The notes under the pieces: generated by a model
Database searches by the model: none
The model's input: the letters and a program-made list of their open reading frames with translations, nothing else
What the model was told of the DNA's origin: nothing
Origin: Clostridia bacterium
GTDB lineage: Bacteria > Bacillota > Clostridia > Christensenellales > Borkfalkiaceae
Direction: 5' to 3'
Assembly: GCA_017399945.1 (NCBI GenBank)
Contig: JAFQAQ010000004.1
Coordinates: 62,001 to 126,000 of the forward strand
DNA: 64,000 nucleotides
Position numbers and translations under genes: made by a program
Part shown: positions 52,881 to 62,100 of the stretch, piece by piece
Layout of the letters: every line of letters begins with the position of its first letter
Numbering within the stretch: the stretch's first letter is position 1

Positions 52881-53144
52881 TTAGTTAAATAGAGCACGGA
52901 CGGTTTTTTTCTTTGCTATATGTTTAACCAAAAAAAAGCCTGCAAAACTGTTTAAGTTGGAAAAGGCAACCGCTCTTTTTACTAAATTTAGTTTTGCGAA
53001 CGGTACTTTTACCGAAAGCCCACACCCCACGCCTGCTTCTTTTGGGGTGTTTACTATTTCGTTGGGTATACCTACTCTATCTAAATATTCGTGAAACCTT
53101 ACCGTGTGCGTACGAGAACGGTAGGCTACGATAACGTATTCCAT
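52881..53144 (-). CDS. DUF3343 protein, putative Se/S carrier
   Basis: 87 residues from ATG 53144 (MEYVIVAYRSRTHTVRF), eight bases after AAGGAG. The conserved cysteine motif is GVGCGLSVKVP near residues 38-48. DUF3343 is described as a putative selenium or sulphur carrier. It is divergent from a cysteine desulfurase, which fits a persulphide hand-over. The longer upstream frame runs through the neighbour's coding sequence and is not real. Confidence 0.82.
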   Translation of the reverse strand: MEYVIVAYRSRTHTVRFHEYLDRVGIPNEIVNTPKEAGVGCGLSVKVPFAKLNLVKRAVAFSNLNSFAGFFLVKHIAKKKTVRALFN

Positions 53145-53234
53145 AAAACTTTCTCCTTTGCATAAAAAGGCTTTTAACCTTATACAATATATTATTAAAT
53201 TTTTGGCTACGGTGTGATTACCAAAAGGAGAAGT

Positions 53235-54359
53235 ATGATTTATTTTGACAACGCGGCAACCGGTGGGTTTAAACCAAGGGCGGTAAGCGATACGGCTTAT
53301 ACCGTTATTAGATATCTTTCGGCTAATCCCGGAAGAAGCGGACACAGACTTTCCATTACCGGCGCTAGTACCGTTTACGATTGCAGACGGGCGCTTGCAC
53401 AAACTTTTAACGGTGTTACCGAAAAGACTATTTTTACTAAAAACTGTACCGAAGCGTTAAACCTTGCCATTTTAGGCACGGCGAAAAAAGGTGGCAAGGT
53501 TATTACCACCGTGTTTGAACACAACTCTGTTTTGCGTCCTCTTTATCATCTTCAAAGACAGGGAATTATATCCCTTTCGGTAGTTGCGCCAAACCAAAAT
53601 GGCCAACTGCTTGAACAAATCCAAAAGGCTTATACTAAGGACGTTTACGCCGTTGTGGTAACGGCAACTTCTAACGTTACGGGGCAAAATCTTCCCTTAC
53701 GAGAAATTGGTAATTTTTGTAAGGATAACGACCTTTTGTTTATAGTGGACGGGGCGCAAGGCGGCGGACATATTACTCTTGATATGCAAAAATTAAATAT
53801 AAACGCCCTTGCGCTAGCAGGGCACAAGGGGCTTATGGGTATAATGGGAACGGGAGTTTTGATGTTAGACCAAAAAACCGACGTTTCTCCTTTGATTTTC
53901 GGTGGTACGGGAACTGAAAGCAAACTTACCTTTCAGCCAGACTGCTATCCGGAAAAGTTGGAATCAGGCACTCTTAATCTTCCCGCAATCGCCGCCCTTA
54001 ACGAAGGTATCAGAGCAGTAAGCGAAAACTACCCTAGTTTTTCTAAACACCTAATAAACTACACAAAAACTCTTATTGAAGGACTTAATAAAATAGATAG
54101 AATCAAGGTGTTTTCTTCGCCCAATCCTTGTGGAATAGTTTCTTTTGAAGTATCCGATATACCTAGTAACGAATTCGCCGATATCTTAAACAAAGATTAC
54201 GATATCGCCGTGCGTGGAGGACTGCACTGCGCGCCACTTATGCACGCTTATTTAGGCACGCAAGAAAACGGGCTGGTTCGCGCTAGCCTTGCCGTGCAAA
54301 ACACCCAAAACGAAATTGGGTATTTTATAAATTCGGTTTCTAGGATAGTTAACGGTTAA
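53235..54359 (+). CDS. Cysteine desulfurase family aminotransferase class V
   Basis: 374 residues from ATG 53235 (MIYFDNAATGGFKP) after AAGGAG. PLP fold type I: FTKNCTEALNLAI near 61-73, IVDGAQGGGHI near 171-181, LAGHKGLMGIMGTG near 197-210 with the Schiff-base Lys, and the catalytic Cys in VRGGLHCAPLMHAYLG near 331-346. It resembles the TIGR01977 group. Paired with DUF3343, so a sulphur or selenium donor role outside Isc/Suf is likely. Confidence 0.87.
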   Translation: MIYFDNAATGGFKPRAVSDTAYTVIRYLSANPGRSGHRLSITGASTVYDCRRALAQTFNGVTEKTIFTKNCTEALNLAILGTAKKGGKVITTVFEHNSVLRPLYHLQRQGIISLSVVAPNQNGQLLEQIQKAYTKDVYAVVVTATSNVTGQNLPLREIGNFCKDNDLLFIVDGAQGGGHITLDMQKLNINALALAGHKGLMGIMGTGVLMLDQKTDVSPLIFGGTGTESKLTFQPDCYPEKLESGTLNLPAIAALNEGIRAVSENYPSFSKHLINYTKTLIEGLNKIDRIKVFSSPNPCGIVSFEVSDIPSNEFADILNKDYDIAVRGGLHCAPLMHAYLGTQENGLVRASLAVQNTQNEIGYFINSVSRIVNG

Positions 54360-54625
54360 AGTTTTTTTAGTTGTTCTGCAACCTTTTTAAGATATTTGCG
54401 TTTTTTATCGTCTAACGCCGGCCAAAGAGTTTGAACGAAAGCGTCTATTTGCTCGTTAGAAAGCGTTCCGTTCCTTTTTCCGCGTTCGGCTTCCTTATAA
54501 ATTGCCGATAAAAGGTCGTTAGTGCTTTTGCCCTCAAACTTACCCGCAATGGAGTTTACCATGTTTAAAATATCCTTATCCACCTTAGAATCGGTATGAC
54601 TAGAATAACTGTTAAAATCTTCCAT
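54356..54625 (-). CDS. Conserved helical hypothetical protein
   Basis: 89 residues, predicted mostly helical, very charged: STNDLLSAIYKEAERGKRNG and DAFVQTLWPALDDKKRKYLK. No cysteines or membrane helix. Good site AAAAAGGAG before the ATG supports it as a gene. Its stop overlaps the convergent desulfurase gene by four bases. Function unknown. Confidence 0.65.
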   Translation of the reverse strand: MEDFNSYSSHTDSKVDKDILNMVNSIAGKFEGKSTNDLLSAIYKEAERGKRNGTLSNEQIDAFVQTLWPALDDKKRKYLKKVAEQLKKL

Positions 54626-54696
54626 AAGCCTTCTCCTTTTTAGGTTTTCAATTTTATTGTATGAAAATCATATAGTAATATGTTAGTGGAGTGTGT

Positions 54697-54981
54697 ATGG
54701 AATTATTACGTTTTTTGATTTCTTTTTTTATTGACCAACTAGGTCTTGACCAACTTAAACCTACCCTTGACCAATTAACCAACGGCAATACCGATATTAA
54801 AAGTTTGTTATCCTCCCTTGATTTTGAAAAACTTTTGCCAGTTATACAAAAACTTAGTGAGATATTAAACAAAAACTCTCCGACAAAAGTTGCCGAAGAG
54901 CCTTGCGGACTTACGCCCGTTATTGATATTGCTGATAAAGAGATTATCTACGCGCTAAACTCTTACTTTGCAGTTAGTTAG
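54697..54981 (+). CDS. Small hypothetical protein with hydrophobic N-terminus
   Basis: 94 residues from ATG 54697, after GGAG. MELLRFLISFFIDQLGLDQL could be an amphipathic or membrane-surface helix; the rest has KPTLDQLTNGNTDIKSLLSS and LLPVIQKLSEIL repeats of similar spacing. Similar small proteins occur in Clostridia with no known role. It overlaps the S41 protease gene end by eight bases, convergent. Confidence 0.6.
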   Translation: MELLRFLISFFIDQLGLDQLKPTLDQLTNGNTDIKSLLSSLDFEKLLPVIQKLSEILNKNSPTKVAEEPCGLTPVIDIADKEIIYALNSYFAVS

Positions 54982-56422
54982 AAAGAATTTGTACTGCGCG
55001 AGTTAATGCTTGGATATTATCGTCCACCATGTTTTCAGAGATATCGGTAGTAATACCTTTTTTGTGAATACACGTGGTTTTATCCGGCCATAAAAGTTTT
55101 GCCGTGGTTAGTTTTAACGCGCCACCCGAATCTAAACGATAGGTGGTTTGCATAATGCCCTTGCCGTAGGTTACGTATTGGGGATTGCCGTCTTTATCCA
55201 TAGACTTAGATAATATAAGGTTTTCCTTAGTAAACGGTTGCGTATCCGAACCGTAATATATCATTGCGCCAATTAAACATTCGGACGCAGACGCCGTGTT
55301 TTGGTCGGCAAGGATAGTGATTTTTCTCAGTCTTTCGTCAAACCTTGCAGTAGTAACGTTAAAACGTTTAACGTTGTATTTCGCGTCTATCATATCCCCT
55401 TCCGAACTGAGTTTTTCGGTTGCGATTGCAACGGTTGTAAAATCACCCTTGTTTATTAGGTAACTTGCAACTTGCAAAAGGATTTCCATATCCCCGCCAC
55501 CGTTACCGCGAAGATCTAAAATAAGGTCGGTTTTACCCCTGCCTTCTTCGGTATCTAACATATATTCCATTGCCGCGCCGAATTGGTACGCCGCGTCGCC
55601 ACTAAATTGGTCTAGTTTTATATAAGCGTCGTTATCGCCAAGCGTTACGGGTAGTTTTTGCTCGTCGGTAAGTTGGGATAAAGGAACTTCCATAATGGTT
55701 TGTTTTGCTTGCTCTTCGTTATGGATAATTTGTTTGTATTCGGGCGCAAAAAACATTGCTACTTGGTCGTCCGAATAGGTAACGAAACTAGTTGAATATT
55801 CAGACTTAACCACCGAAACGGGCGAAGGTAAAACTTGCCCTTTTCTTTTTATAGTAAAATCTACCGAAACGTCTTGTTCAACGCTATCTAAAAAGGTTTT
55901 TAGTTGTTTGCCGTTGGTAAAAGTTTGGTTTACCTTCTCGGTTTCCGTTTGATAGCTTGCACCCACTATAACGTCGCCCGTTTGCAAGCCTGCGTGGTGA
56001 GCTGGCGAATTGATTTTTACCCCGTAAATAACGTTAGTACCTTGTTCTTCGGAAGAAGTATTGGCGTTTAACATAGTAATGCCAAACCCTTTGTTATCGC
56101 CACTGCGACTTTCTAAATAAGCTTGATATTCTTCTTGGGTGTAATACGCCGAATATCCGTCTAAAAAACTACCGGCGATAAGTTTTGCAATTTTATCTTT
56201 TTCTAAGGCAACGTAATCGTCTAGTTCGGGATCGTACACAAAGCCTACCCTATCCATAATACTCATAACGTCGTCAACGGTTTTTTGACTACTACCCATC
56301 ATTGCTCGATAGGTAAAATATCCACCGAAATAAGAAGTTAAAATTATAAGTACAAGCCCTAAGGTTAAAAGTATTTTTTTTAGCGACGGGTTATCTAACC
56401 GTCTTTCTTTGTTGTTTTTCAT
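54974..56422 (-). CDS. S41 C-terminal processing protease
   Basis: 482 residues. One N-terminal membrane helix (SLKKILLTLGLVLIILTSYF near 13-32), PDZ domain (about 110-205: NKGFGITML, YGVKINSPAHHAGLQTGDVI), then the S41 catalytic core: DLILDLRGNGGGDMEILLQV, QNTASASECLIGAMIYYG (Ser) and YGKGIMQTT (Lys). It would act outside the membrane. Three bases after the PucR-type regulator gene, so probably one unit. Confidence 0.9.
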   Translation of the reverse strand: MKNNKERRLDNPSLKKILLTLGLVLIILTSYFGGYFTYRAMMGSSQKTVDDVMSIMDRVGFVYDPELDDYVALEKDKIAKLIAGSFLDGYSAYYTQEEYQAYLESRSGDNKGFGITMLNANTSSEEQGTNVIYGVKINSPAHHAGLQTGDVIVGASYQTETEKVNQTFTNGKQLKTFLDSVEQDVSVDFTIKRKGQVLPSPVSVVKSEYSTSFVTYSDDQVAMFFAPEYKQIIHNEEQAKQTIMEVPLSQLTDEQKLPVTLGDNDAYIKLDQFSGDAAYQFGAAMEYMLDTEEGRGKTDLILDLRGNGGGDMEILLQVASYLINKGDFTTVAIATEKLSSEGDMIDAKYNVKRFNVTTARFDERLRKITILADQNTASASECLIGAMIYYGSDTQPFTKENLILSKSMDKDGNPQYVTYGKGIMQTTYRLDSGGALKLTTAKLLWPDKTTCIHKKGITTDISENMVDDNIQALTRAVQILSN

Positions 56423-56425
56423 AAA

Positions 56426-57457
56426 TTACCTTAAAATTTTTGAAATAATGGTTATCAAACGGAAGGTTAAAGCGTCGTTAAACTGCCTTAAATTAAGTCC
56501 CGTTAAGTTTTCTATTTTATCTAGTCGATAGGTCAAGGTGTTACGGTGTAAATACATTCGCCTTGCCGTTTCGCACACGTTTAGATTGTTTTCCAAAAAG
56601 GTTTCAGCCGTTTGCATCATCTCGTCGTCGGAAAAAAGTTCAATCGCCTGTTCGCTCCATAAAAGCGCTAGATATTCTTTAAGTTTTTCTTTGGGAAGTT
56701 CGTCTAGCATTTTTATTAAAACGTATTCTTTATAGGTATGAACGTCGTCCTTACTTTTAAGAACGTCCATTAAATACACGGTGGTTTTTGCTTGCGAGTA
56801 AGAAAGGCTTAAATCTTTTATGCCGTCTACCTGTCCGCCAACGCCTATTCTAGCTAAAACGCCCGTTGCCTCTTGCAGTTCCCTATAAGTAAACTTTGCG
56901 TATTCAAGCGAATAGGAATAATCTTCTACCGTACCGTCTAAATACTTTACGAAAAGACAGCTATCATCTGAAAGATTTAGATAAAAATCTTCTTGCGAAA
57001 CGTAGTCGTCCAAAAACTCTTGTACTTGGGTTCGTTTGTTTTTTGGAAAGTTTATTATAAGGGCAAAAAGCGGTTTGTCGCTAACTTTAAACTTGTTTGA
57101 AAGTTCCTTTATTTTAGAGGGGGTTAAACTTCCGAATAAAAGTGTCTGAAAAAAGTCTAGCCGACTGTCTGCCGTTTGTTTTCGTTTGCTTGCTAGTTCG
57201 TTTATAAAAGCACAATAAGACCTTTCCATTTGGCTACTACCAATAAGTCTTGCAATTACTTTTTGACCGTTAAAGGTAATTGGAAAATAAGTTTTATCAG
57301 CCGTTTTGTCTTGAAAAACTCCGTCGAGATTACTAGGCGCGCGTTCCCCTTGGGTAACCCTTCCGGCTAGATATTGCCCGCTTAGGTCGAACACGGCAAA
57401 CTCTACGCCCGTTTTATCCTTTATTCCGTTTATAAACGAAGTAAGTTGCTTTTTCAT
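56426..57457 (-). CDS. PucR/CdaR-type helix-turn-helix regulator
   Basis: 343 residues. N-terminal sensor-like part (about 1-110), a middle GGDEF-like region without its motif (about 130-240) and a C-terminal HTH_30 domain: NLNVCETARRMYLHRNTLTY near residues 292-311, then RLDKIENLTGLNLRQFNDAL. CdaR-type proteins sense sugar acids or amino acids. The ligand and targets are unknown; it may control itself and the S41 protease. Confidence 0.85.
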   Translation of the reverse strand: MKKQLTSFINGIKDKTGVEFAVFDLSGQYLAGRVTQGERAPSNLDGVFQDKTADKTYFPITFNGQKVIARLIGSSQMERSYCAFINELASKRKQTADSRLDFFQTLLFGSLTPSKIKELSNKFKVSDKPLFALIINFPKNKRTQVQEFLDDYVSQEDFYLNLSDDSCLFVKYLDGTVEDYSYSLEYAKFTYRELQEATGVLARIGVGGQVDGIKDLSLSYSQAKTTVYLMDVLKSKDDVHTYKEYVLIKMLDELPKEKLKEYLALLWSEQAIELFSDDEMMQTAETFLENNLNVCETARRMYLHRNTLTYRLDKIENLTGLNLRQFNDALTFRLITIISKILR

Positions 57458-57543
57458 AATTCACCGAGTTTATTATACCTTTTTTTATAAACTTTTTCAA
57501 CCTAAAAATATATATTTTAGTTATAACCGTTATAAAATATAAA

Positions 57544-57570
57544 AAAACCGAGTCAAATTGACTCGGTTTT
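57544..57570. terminator. Terminator of the ABC ATPase gene
   Basis: AAAACCGAGTCAA / TTGACTCGGTTTT, perfect; minus side followed by TTTATA. Confidence 0.85.
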
Positions 57571-57586
57571 AATAAATTTAAGTTAA

Positions 57587-58969
57587 TTATTCTTTGTCAG
57601 CGTCTTCAGAAGGAACTTCTTCAACGGGTTCTTCTGCGGGAGCTTTGTCCTTTTTCTTGAAAAGGTTGCCAAGCTTTCTTTCCATCTTTAATCTTGCTTT
57701 TTCTTCTTCGGCAGCAAGTTTAGCAGCTTCTTCTTGAGCCTTGATTGCGTCTTCTTCTACGCGCTTTGCTTGAAGGTCGATGATTTCTTGCTTGTTTTCT
57801 TCGTTACGAGCAAGAATGGTAATTTCGGTGTCCTTATCAAACAAGTGGCAGTGATTTACGTCTAATGCAAGGAATACTTTGCTACCAGCAGTGGTAGTAG
57901 AACGAGAATCAACTTTTGCAATAAGGTTAGAAACGTCTTGGTCGATACTATCTTCATCGGTTACAACGTGTTCGGTATCGGTCTTGCAGTATAACAAGGT
58001 TTCTGCGCCGAGCGCTTCAACAACGTCTACCTTAACTTCGATTTGAGGAATTGCTTTGTTTTTCATCCAAAGTTCTTCATCGTGAATATCTTCAGGACGA
58101 ATACCGAAAACAACTTCCTTGCCGGTGTTAAGATATTGGTCAAGATTTACGATAAGGTCAACCTTTTCCTTGGGAAGTAATACCTTGTCCTTACCAAACT
58201 CAACGTAAACTTCACCCTTTTTGCCGGTTAAGGTAGCGGTGAAGAAGTTCATTTGAGGAGTTCCGATAAAGCCTGCAACGAATACGTTTACTGGATAATC
58301 GTATAAGTTCATAGGAGTATCAACTTGTTGCATGAAACCGTCTTTCATAACAACGATTCTAGTACCCATGGTCATTGCTTCAACTTGGTCGTGAGTAACG
58401 TAAATAAAGGTGGTTGCCAAACGGTTGTGAAGTTTTGTAATTTCCGTTCTCATTTGCGAACGAAGTTTTGCGTCTAAGTTAGATAATGGTTCGTCTAGTA
58501 AGAATACCTTTGGTTCACGAACGATTGCACGGCCCAAAGCAACACGTTGACGTTGACCACCGGAAAGAGCCTTTGGTTTTCTAGAAAGATACATTTCAAT
58601 ACCTAGGATTCTAGCTGCTTCTTTAACCTTTTGGTCGATAACGGTTTTGGGGAGCTTGCGGAGTTTAAGACCGAAAGCCATGTTGTCGTAAACGGTCATG
58701 TGAGGATAGAGCGCGTAGTTTTGGAAAACCATTGCGATATCTCTATCTTTGGGAGCACGGTTGTTTACTAACACGCCGTCAATGTATAATTCGCCGGCAG
58801 AAATTTCTTCCAAACCTGCAATCATACGCAAGGTGGTGGATTTACCACAACCCGAAGGTCCAACGAATACGATAAATTCCTTGTCTTCAATATCCAAAGT
58901 AAAATCGGTTACGGCAGTAACGCCGGAAGGATATACTTTGTAAATGTTTTTAAGATTTAAACTTGACAT
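57587..58969 (-). CDS. Sugar ABC transporter ATPase (MsmK/UgpC type), orphan
   Basis: 460 residues. Walker [18 protein letters not shown] near 37-53, Q-loop [14 protein letters not shown] near 82-95, signature [15 protein letters not shown] near 136-150, Walker [16 protein letters not shown]. The regulatory OB (TOBE) domain follows to about 365. The last 90 residues form a Glu/Lys/Ala coiled-coil-like tail, unusual for the family. No permease or binding protein is nearby, as for MsmK, which serves several sugar importers. Confidence 0.9.
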   Translation of the reverse strand: MSSLNLKNIYKVYPSGVTAVTDFTLDIEDKEFIVFVGPSGCGKSTTLRMIAGLEEISAGELYIDGVLVNNRAPKDRDIAMVFQNYALYPHMTVYDNMAFGLKLRKLPKTVIDQKVKEAARILGIEMYLSRKPKALSGGQRQRVALGRAIVREPKVFLLDEPLSNLDAKLRSQMRTEITKLHNRLATTFIYVTHDQVEAMTMGTRIVVMKDGFMQQVDTPMNLYDYPVNVFVAGFIGTPQMNFFTATLTGKKGEVYVEFGKDKVLLPKEKVDLIVNLDQYLNTGKEVVFGIRPEDIHDEELWMKNKAIPQIEVKVDVVEALGAETLLYCKTDTEHVVTDEDSIDQDVSNLIAKVDSRSTTTAGSKVFLALDVNHCHLFDKDTEITILARNEENKQEIIDLQAKRVEEDAIKAQEEAAKLAAEEEKARLKMERKLGNLFKKKDKAPAEEPVEEVPSEDADKE

Positions 58970-59010
58970 ATTTCCTCCTGATCTATAAGATCTATTTTTT
59001 CTACCCTTTT

Positions 59011-59039
59011 ATTATATACCTATCGGTACCTTTTAACAA
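59011..59039 (-). promoter_or_regulatory. Promoter of the ABC ATPase gene
   Basis: TTGTTA (59034-59039), 17 bases, TATAAT (59011-59016). Confidence 0.65.
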
Positions 59040-59060
59040 TACCAAATTTTGATGTTTTTA

Positions 59061-59077
59061 TTGTGCAAAATGCACAA
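59061..59077. promoter_or_regulatory. Perfect palindrome, possible operator or hairpin
   Basis: TTGTGCA-AAA-TGCACAA, 21 bases upstream of the ABC ATPase -35 box and just after the yfbR stop. It lacks a U-run, so an operator is more likely than a terminator. Confidence 0.4.
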
Positions 59078-59080
59078 ACT

Positions 59081-59656
59081 TTAATCTAGTTCGTCTAAGG
59101 TTAGTTCAAAGGCGGGGGCAAATTCTTTAAGGTAGTATTCCACTTCTTGAACCTTGCATTTTTTCAGTTCGTTGCCTATGCTCGCCTTTGCTTTTTTAAA
59201 TTCCGAGTTGCCGGCCTTTACTTCTTCCACGCATTTTAGGTATGCGGAAAGTCTATCGGCGCATTTTACTAGTTTATATTCATACGAGTCGGTATTGGGA
59301 AGAACGAGTTCTTTATACTCTTCCCTAAACGTTTGGGGAAGCATATCAAGCATTTTGTTGCACGCGTGTTCTTCAAGGTCTTTATACGCCGTGCGAATTT
59401 CTGGGTTAAAGTATTTTATCGGCGTAGGCAGATCGCCCGTTATAACTTCCCCAACTTCGTGGTATTGGGCAAGGAGAACGACCTTGTTAACGTCTACGTC
59501 CCCACCGTATATTTTTTTGTTGATTAGGGCTAACGCGTGGGCGATAACGGCTACTTGTTGGCTGTGTTCCATTATGTTTTCTTCTCTAATAGAACGCATA
59601 AGCGACCAACGTTTTATATATTTCATTCTGTTCAAAAAGGCAAAAAACTTTGACAT
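59081..59656 (-). CDS. 5'-deoxynucleotidase YfbR-like HD protein
   Basis: 191-residue HD-domain enzyme that in E. coli dephosphorylates deoxyribonucleoside 5'-monophosphates. Motifs: RWSLMRSIREENIMEHSQQV near 16-35 (His), LLAQYHEVGEVITGDLPTP near 62-80 (with HE in place of HD, the YfbR pattern) and ADRLSAYLKCVEEVKAG. Alone in its transcript. Confidence 0.85.
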   Translation of the reverse strand: MSKFFAFLNRMKYIKRWSLMRSIREENIMEHSQQVAVIAHALALINKKIYGGDVDVNKVVLLAQYHEVGEVITGDLPTPIKYFNPEIRTAYKDLEEHACNKMLDMLPQTFREEYKELVLPNTDSYEYKLVKCADRLSAYLKCVEEVKAGNSEFKKAKASIGNELKKCKVQEVEYYLKEFAPAFELTLDELD

Positions 59657-59719
59657 AATATATTTCCTTTTGCGTTTTTATTTTTTGGTGTGGATATGTA
59701 TTTTATCATAAAAAAACAC

Positions 59720-59748
59720 TTGACGCAAGATAAAAAAAGTGATATTAT
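59720..59748 (+). promoter_or_regulatory. Promoter of the TPP riboswitch transcript
   Basis: TTGACG (59720-59725), 17 bases, TATTAT (59743-59748). Confidence 0.7.
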
Positions 59749-59773
59749 CGTGTTATCAAAATAAAATATTCGC

Positions 59774-59840
59774 TATGGGTGCCGTTTGGCTGAGATTATA
59801 CCATTGAATCCGCAAGATAATGCTTGAAGGAAAATGCTGA
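59774..59840 (+). promoter_or_regulatory. TPP riboswitch (thi box)
   Basis: Conserved words in order: ATGGGTGCC, GGCTGAGATTATACC, TTGAATCC, GATAATGC, then GGAAAATGCT. A terminator follows at 59855-59880. The GGGTGC of the aptamer start could pair with GCACC of the terminator as an antiterminator. Thiamine pyrophosphate should switch off the downstream transporter. Confidence 0.92.
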
Positions 59841-59854
59841 TAAACTTGACTTTT

Positions 59855-59880
59855 ACGCACCTATCTAGGTGCGTTTTTTG
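59855..59880 (+). terminator. TPP riboswitch expression-platform terminator
   Basis: ACGCACCTA / TAGGTGCGT followed by TTTTTG. Confidence 0.9.
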
Positions 59881-59909
59881 TTTTTCGTAGCGAGTATGAG
59901 GAGGTTTTT

Positions 59910-61004
59910 ATGAAAGAATTTATCACTTCTCTCGGAAAAGACGGGCTTAAAAGCGCTTATTCGTTTTTGCAAGAATTCGCTCTTTTCCTAACACTAGCCA
60001 TAGCAGTCGTACTTGCAGTGGTTTGGGTGATTTTGCTACTTAAAGCAAAAGATAAACTAGAAAGCTTTAAGAAAATCGCGCTCGGCGTGGTTTTAGGCTA
60101 CGCAATTACCCTAACGGCTTGCATATCGTCCTTTATGGTGGCAAGACTTTACGTAAAAGAAGAACTCGACCGTAATTTCTATTTAATGTTAGCATTCTTT
60201 GCGCTTCTTTTAGTTTATTCTATAAGCGCAGTAGTAACTAGCGTTATCTCTAAAAAGGCGTTTAAGATATGCAACCTAATCGGCATTACTCTTAGCGTGG
60301 CGTTTGGTCTTGCTCTTTTGTTCCTTTTACCAAAAGGCGAACAAGAATACGCACCACTTTCTTTTAGTGGTATGTATATCTTCTCCTTTATCCTTATCGG
60401 CATTATCGCATTAGTTTGCATTTTCTTTGGCAAGGATAACGGCACGGCATCTTCCACCAAGGCTATTTCAACGGCAGGTATTTGCATTGCGCTATCTTAC
60501 GCATTGAGTTATATAAAACTCTTTTCCCTTCCACAAGGTGGCTCGGTAACCCTTGCAAGTATGCTTCCATTAATTATTTATTCCTACCTTTTCGGCGCTA
60601 GAAAAGGCGTTTTAGCAGGCGCTATTTACGGGGTGCTTCAATGCTTGCAAAGTCCACAAATTTACGAACCAATGCAAGTGCTTTTAGATTATCCCGTTGC
60701 ATTTGCTTGTATCGGTCTTGCAGGGGCGTTCAACAACTTAAAGAGCATAAAATCCCCCGTGGTTAAATTTACGCTCGGCGCTTCGCTTGCTTTGGTTGGA
60801 AGATACGTTGCGCATTTTTTAAGCGGATACTACGTTTTCTCCTCTTGGGCAATGCCCGGTTACACTGCTCTTTCTTGGAGTTTGGTGTATAACCTTTATA
60901 TAATAGCTGAACTTGCTATTATTTTACTCGTTGGAATTTGGCTTTTCTGTTCAAAAGCAATGAACAAGGAACTAAACAAAATCAATCCTATTTCACAAGA
61001 ATAA
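59910..61004 (+). CDS. ThiT-like ECF thiamine transporter with extra N-terminal membrane domain
   Basis: 364 residues. The last 180 are the ThiT S component: IKLFSLPQGGSVTLASMLPL near 203-222, LLDYPVAFACIGLAGAFNN near 268-286, then HFLSGYYVF and SLVYNLYIIAE, which carry thiamine-contact residues. The first 180 residues add about five membrane helices not found in normal ThiT (about 180-200 residues in all). The TPP riboswitch supports thiamine as substrate. Confidence 0.85.
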   Translation: MKEFITSLGKDGLKSAYSFLQEFALFLTLAIAVVLAVVWVILLLKAKDKLESFKKIALGVVLGYAITLTACISSFMVARLYVKEELDRNFYLMLAFFALLLVYSISAVVTSVISKKAFKICNLIGITLSVAFGLALLFLLPKGEQEYAPLSFSGMYIFSFILIGIIALVCIFFGKDNGTASSTKAISTAGICIALSYALSYIKLFSLPQGGSVTLASMLPLIIYSYLFGARKGVLAGAIYGVLQCLQSPQIYEPMQVLLDYPVAFACIGLAGAFNNLKSIKSPVVKFTLGASLALVGRYVAHFLSGYYVFSSWAMPGYTALSWSLVYNLYIIAELAIILLVGIWLFCSKAMNKELNKINPISQE

Positions 61005-61032
61005 AAGTATTATTAATAACCATTTCAAAAAC

Positions 61033-61063
61033 AAAACCCCGACAGTTTCGTCGGGGTTTTTTT
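61033..61063. terminator. Bidirectional terminator between thiT-like gene and degV
   Basis: AAAACCCCGAC / GTCGGGGTTTT with U-runs on both sides. Confidence 0.9.
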
Positions 61064-61073
61064 GGTTATTTTA

Positions 61074-61949
61074 TTATTTAACGTAGTCTAAAAGTGATTT
61101 GCCGTCGATTTTTGGGGTTACGACAACGCCGATAGTTCCCGGACCTGCGTGAGCGCATACGTTGATTGGAAGTATACCAGTTAAGTAATTGCCTTCGCCA
61201 AGAATTGCGTTTGCGTGCTCGTAAATGTATTCTAGCGAGCGTTCGTTTGCATCGAACGACACGATAGAATAATCGTAATCTTGTATCGAATGGGTTTTGG
61301 AGAGTTCTTCTATCTTGTCTGCAAGATATTTTTTCTCTCTCCTAGTCATTTCTTGTTTTTCAAGTTGACCGTCTTTTAGTACGATTACGGGTTTTATACC
61401 CAAGGTGTTTCCGATAAGAGCTATTGCGGGGGAAATTCTTCCGCCGTTTTTAAGCGCAGTTAAATTTTCGGGGATAAAATGAATTAAGCTTTTGCCTTTA
61501 AGACTTTCTATAACGTTTGCGATTTCTTCGGGCGAAACGCCTTTTTTAGCTTGTTCTAGCGCATAGAAAACGTAGTTTATCATTTCCGCAGAAACGCTGT
61601 ATGCGTCTATAACGGTAATTTTGCCGGCAAAGTTTTGTTCGGCAACGTTTTTAAATAGCGAGTACATTGAGGATAACTTTGAGGATATAGTAAAATGTAT
61701 AATATGGTCGTAACCTTTTTTGAACTGTTCCTCAAAATATTCAATAATAAGTCCTAGCGGAGGGGTGGAAGTTTTTATTTCGCTACCCGAACGCATTTTT
61801 TCTTTTAGTTGGTCTTGATCGATAGTAACGCCGTCTAAAAATTCTTCTCCGTCGACGATTACGTTTAATGGAAAGACGCTTACGTCACGCCCGTCAAACA
61901 CTCCCTTTTTTACGATACACGAAGTATCCGTAGATATTAAAATTTTCAT
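61074..61949 (-). CDS. DegV family fatty-acid-binding protein
   Basis: 291 residues. ILISTDTSCIVKKG start, then GSEIKTSTPPLGLIIEYFEE, IHFTISSKLSSMYSLFKNVA and LKNGGRISPAIALIGNTLGIKPV; C-terminal HAGPGTIGVVV. DegV (FakB-like) proteins carry a fatty acid for FakA-type kinases; fakA is not in the window. Single gene with its own promoter. Confidence 0.92.
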   Translation of the reverse strand: MKILISTDTSCIVKKGVFDGRDVSVFPLNVIVDGEEFLDGVTIDQDQLKEKMRSGSEIKTSTPPLGLIIEYFEEQFKKGYDHIIHFTISSKLSSMYSLFKNVAEQNFAGKITVIDAYSVSAEMINYVFYALEQAKKGVSPEEIANVIESLKGKSLIHFIPENLTALKNGGRISPAIALIGNTLGIKPVIVLKDGQLEKQEMTRREKKYLADKIEELSKTHSIQDYDYSIVSFDANERSLEYIYEHANAILGEGNYLTGILPINVCAHAGPGTIGVVVTPKIDGKSLLDYVK

Positions 61950-61982
61950 AATAAACTTCTTCCTAACGTAAATTATGTTTTT

Positions 61983-62011
61983 ATATTACCAAATATTCTT
62001 TTGGTTGTCAA
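61983..62011 (-). promoter_or_regulatory. Promoter of degV
   Basis: TTGACA (62006-62011), 17 bases, TAATAT (61983-61988). Confidence 0.75.
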
Positions 62012-62046
62012 TCCGTTGGTTAAAATTTTATATTTTCCAATTTTTG

Positions 62047-62074
62047 TTGTTTTTTATTTTTTTTATGATATAAT
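62047..62074 (+). promoter_or_regulatory. Promoter of the N-acyltransferase gene
   Basis: TTGTTT (62047-62052), 16 bases, TATAAT (62069-62074) with a TG extended -10. Confidence 0.6.
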
Positions 62075-62100
62075 AAGGAAAAGTTTATTTAGAGCTTATT

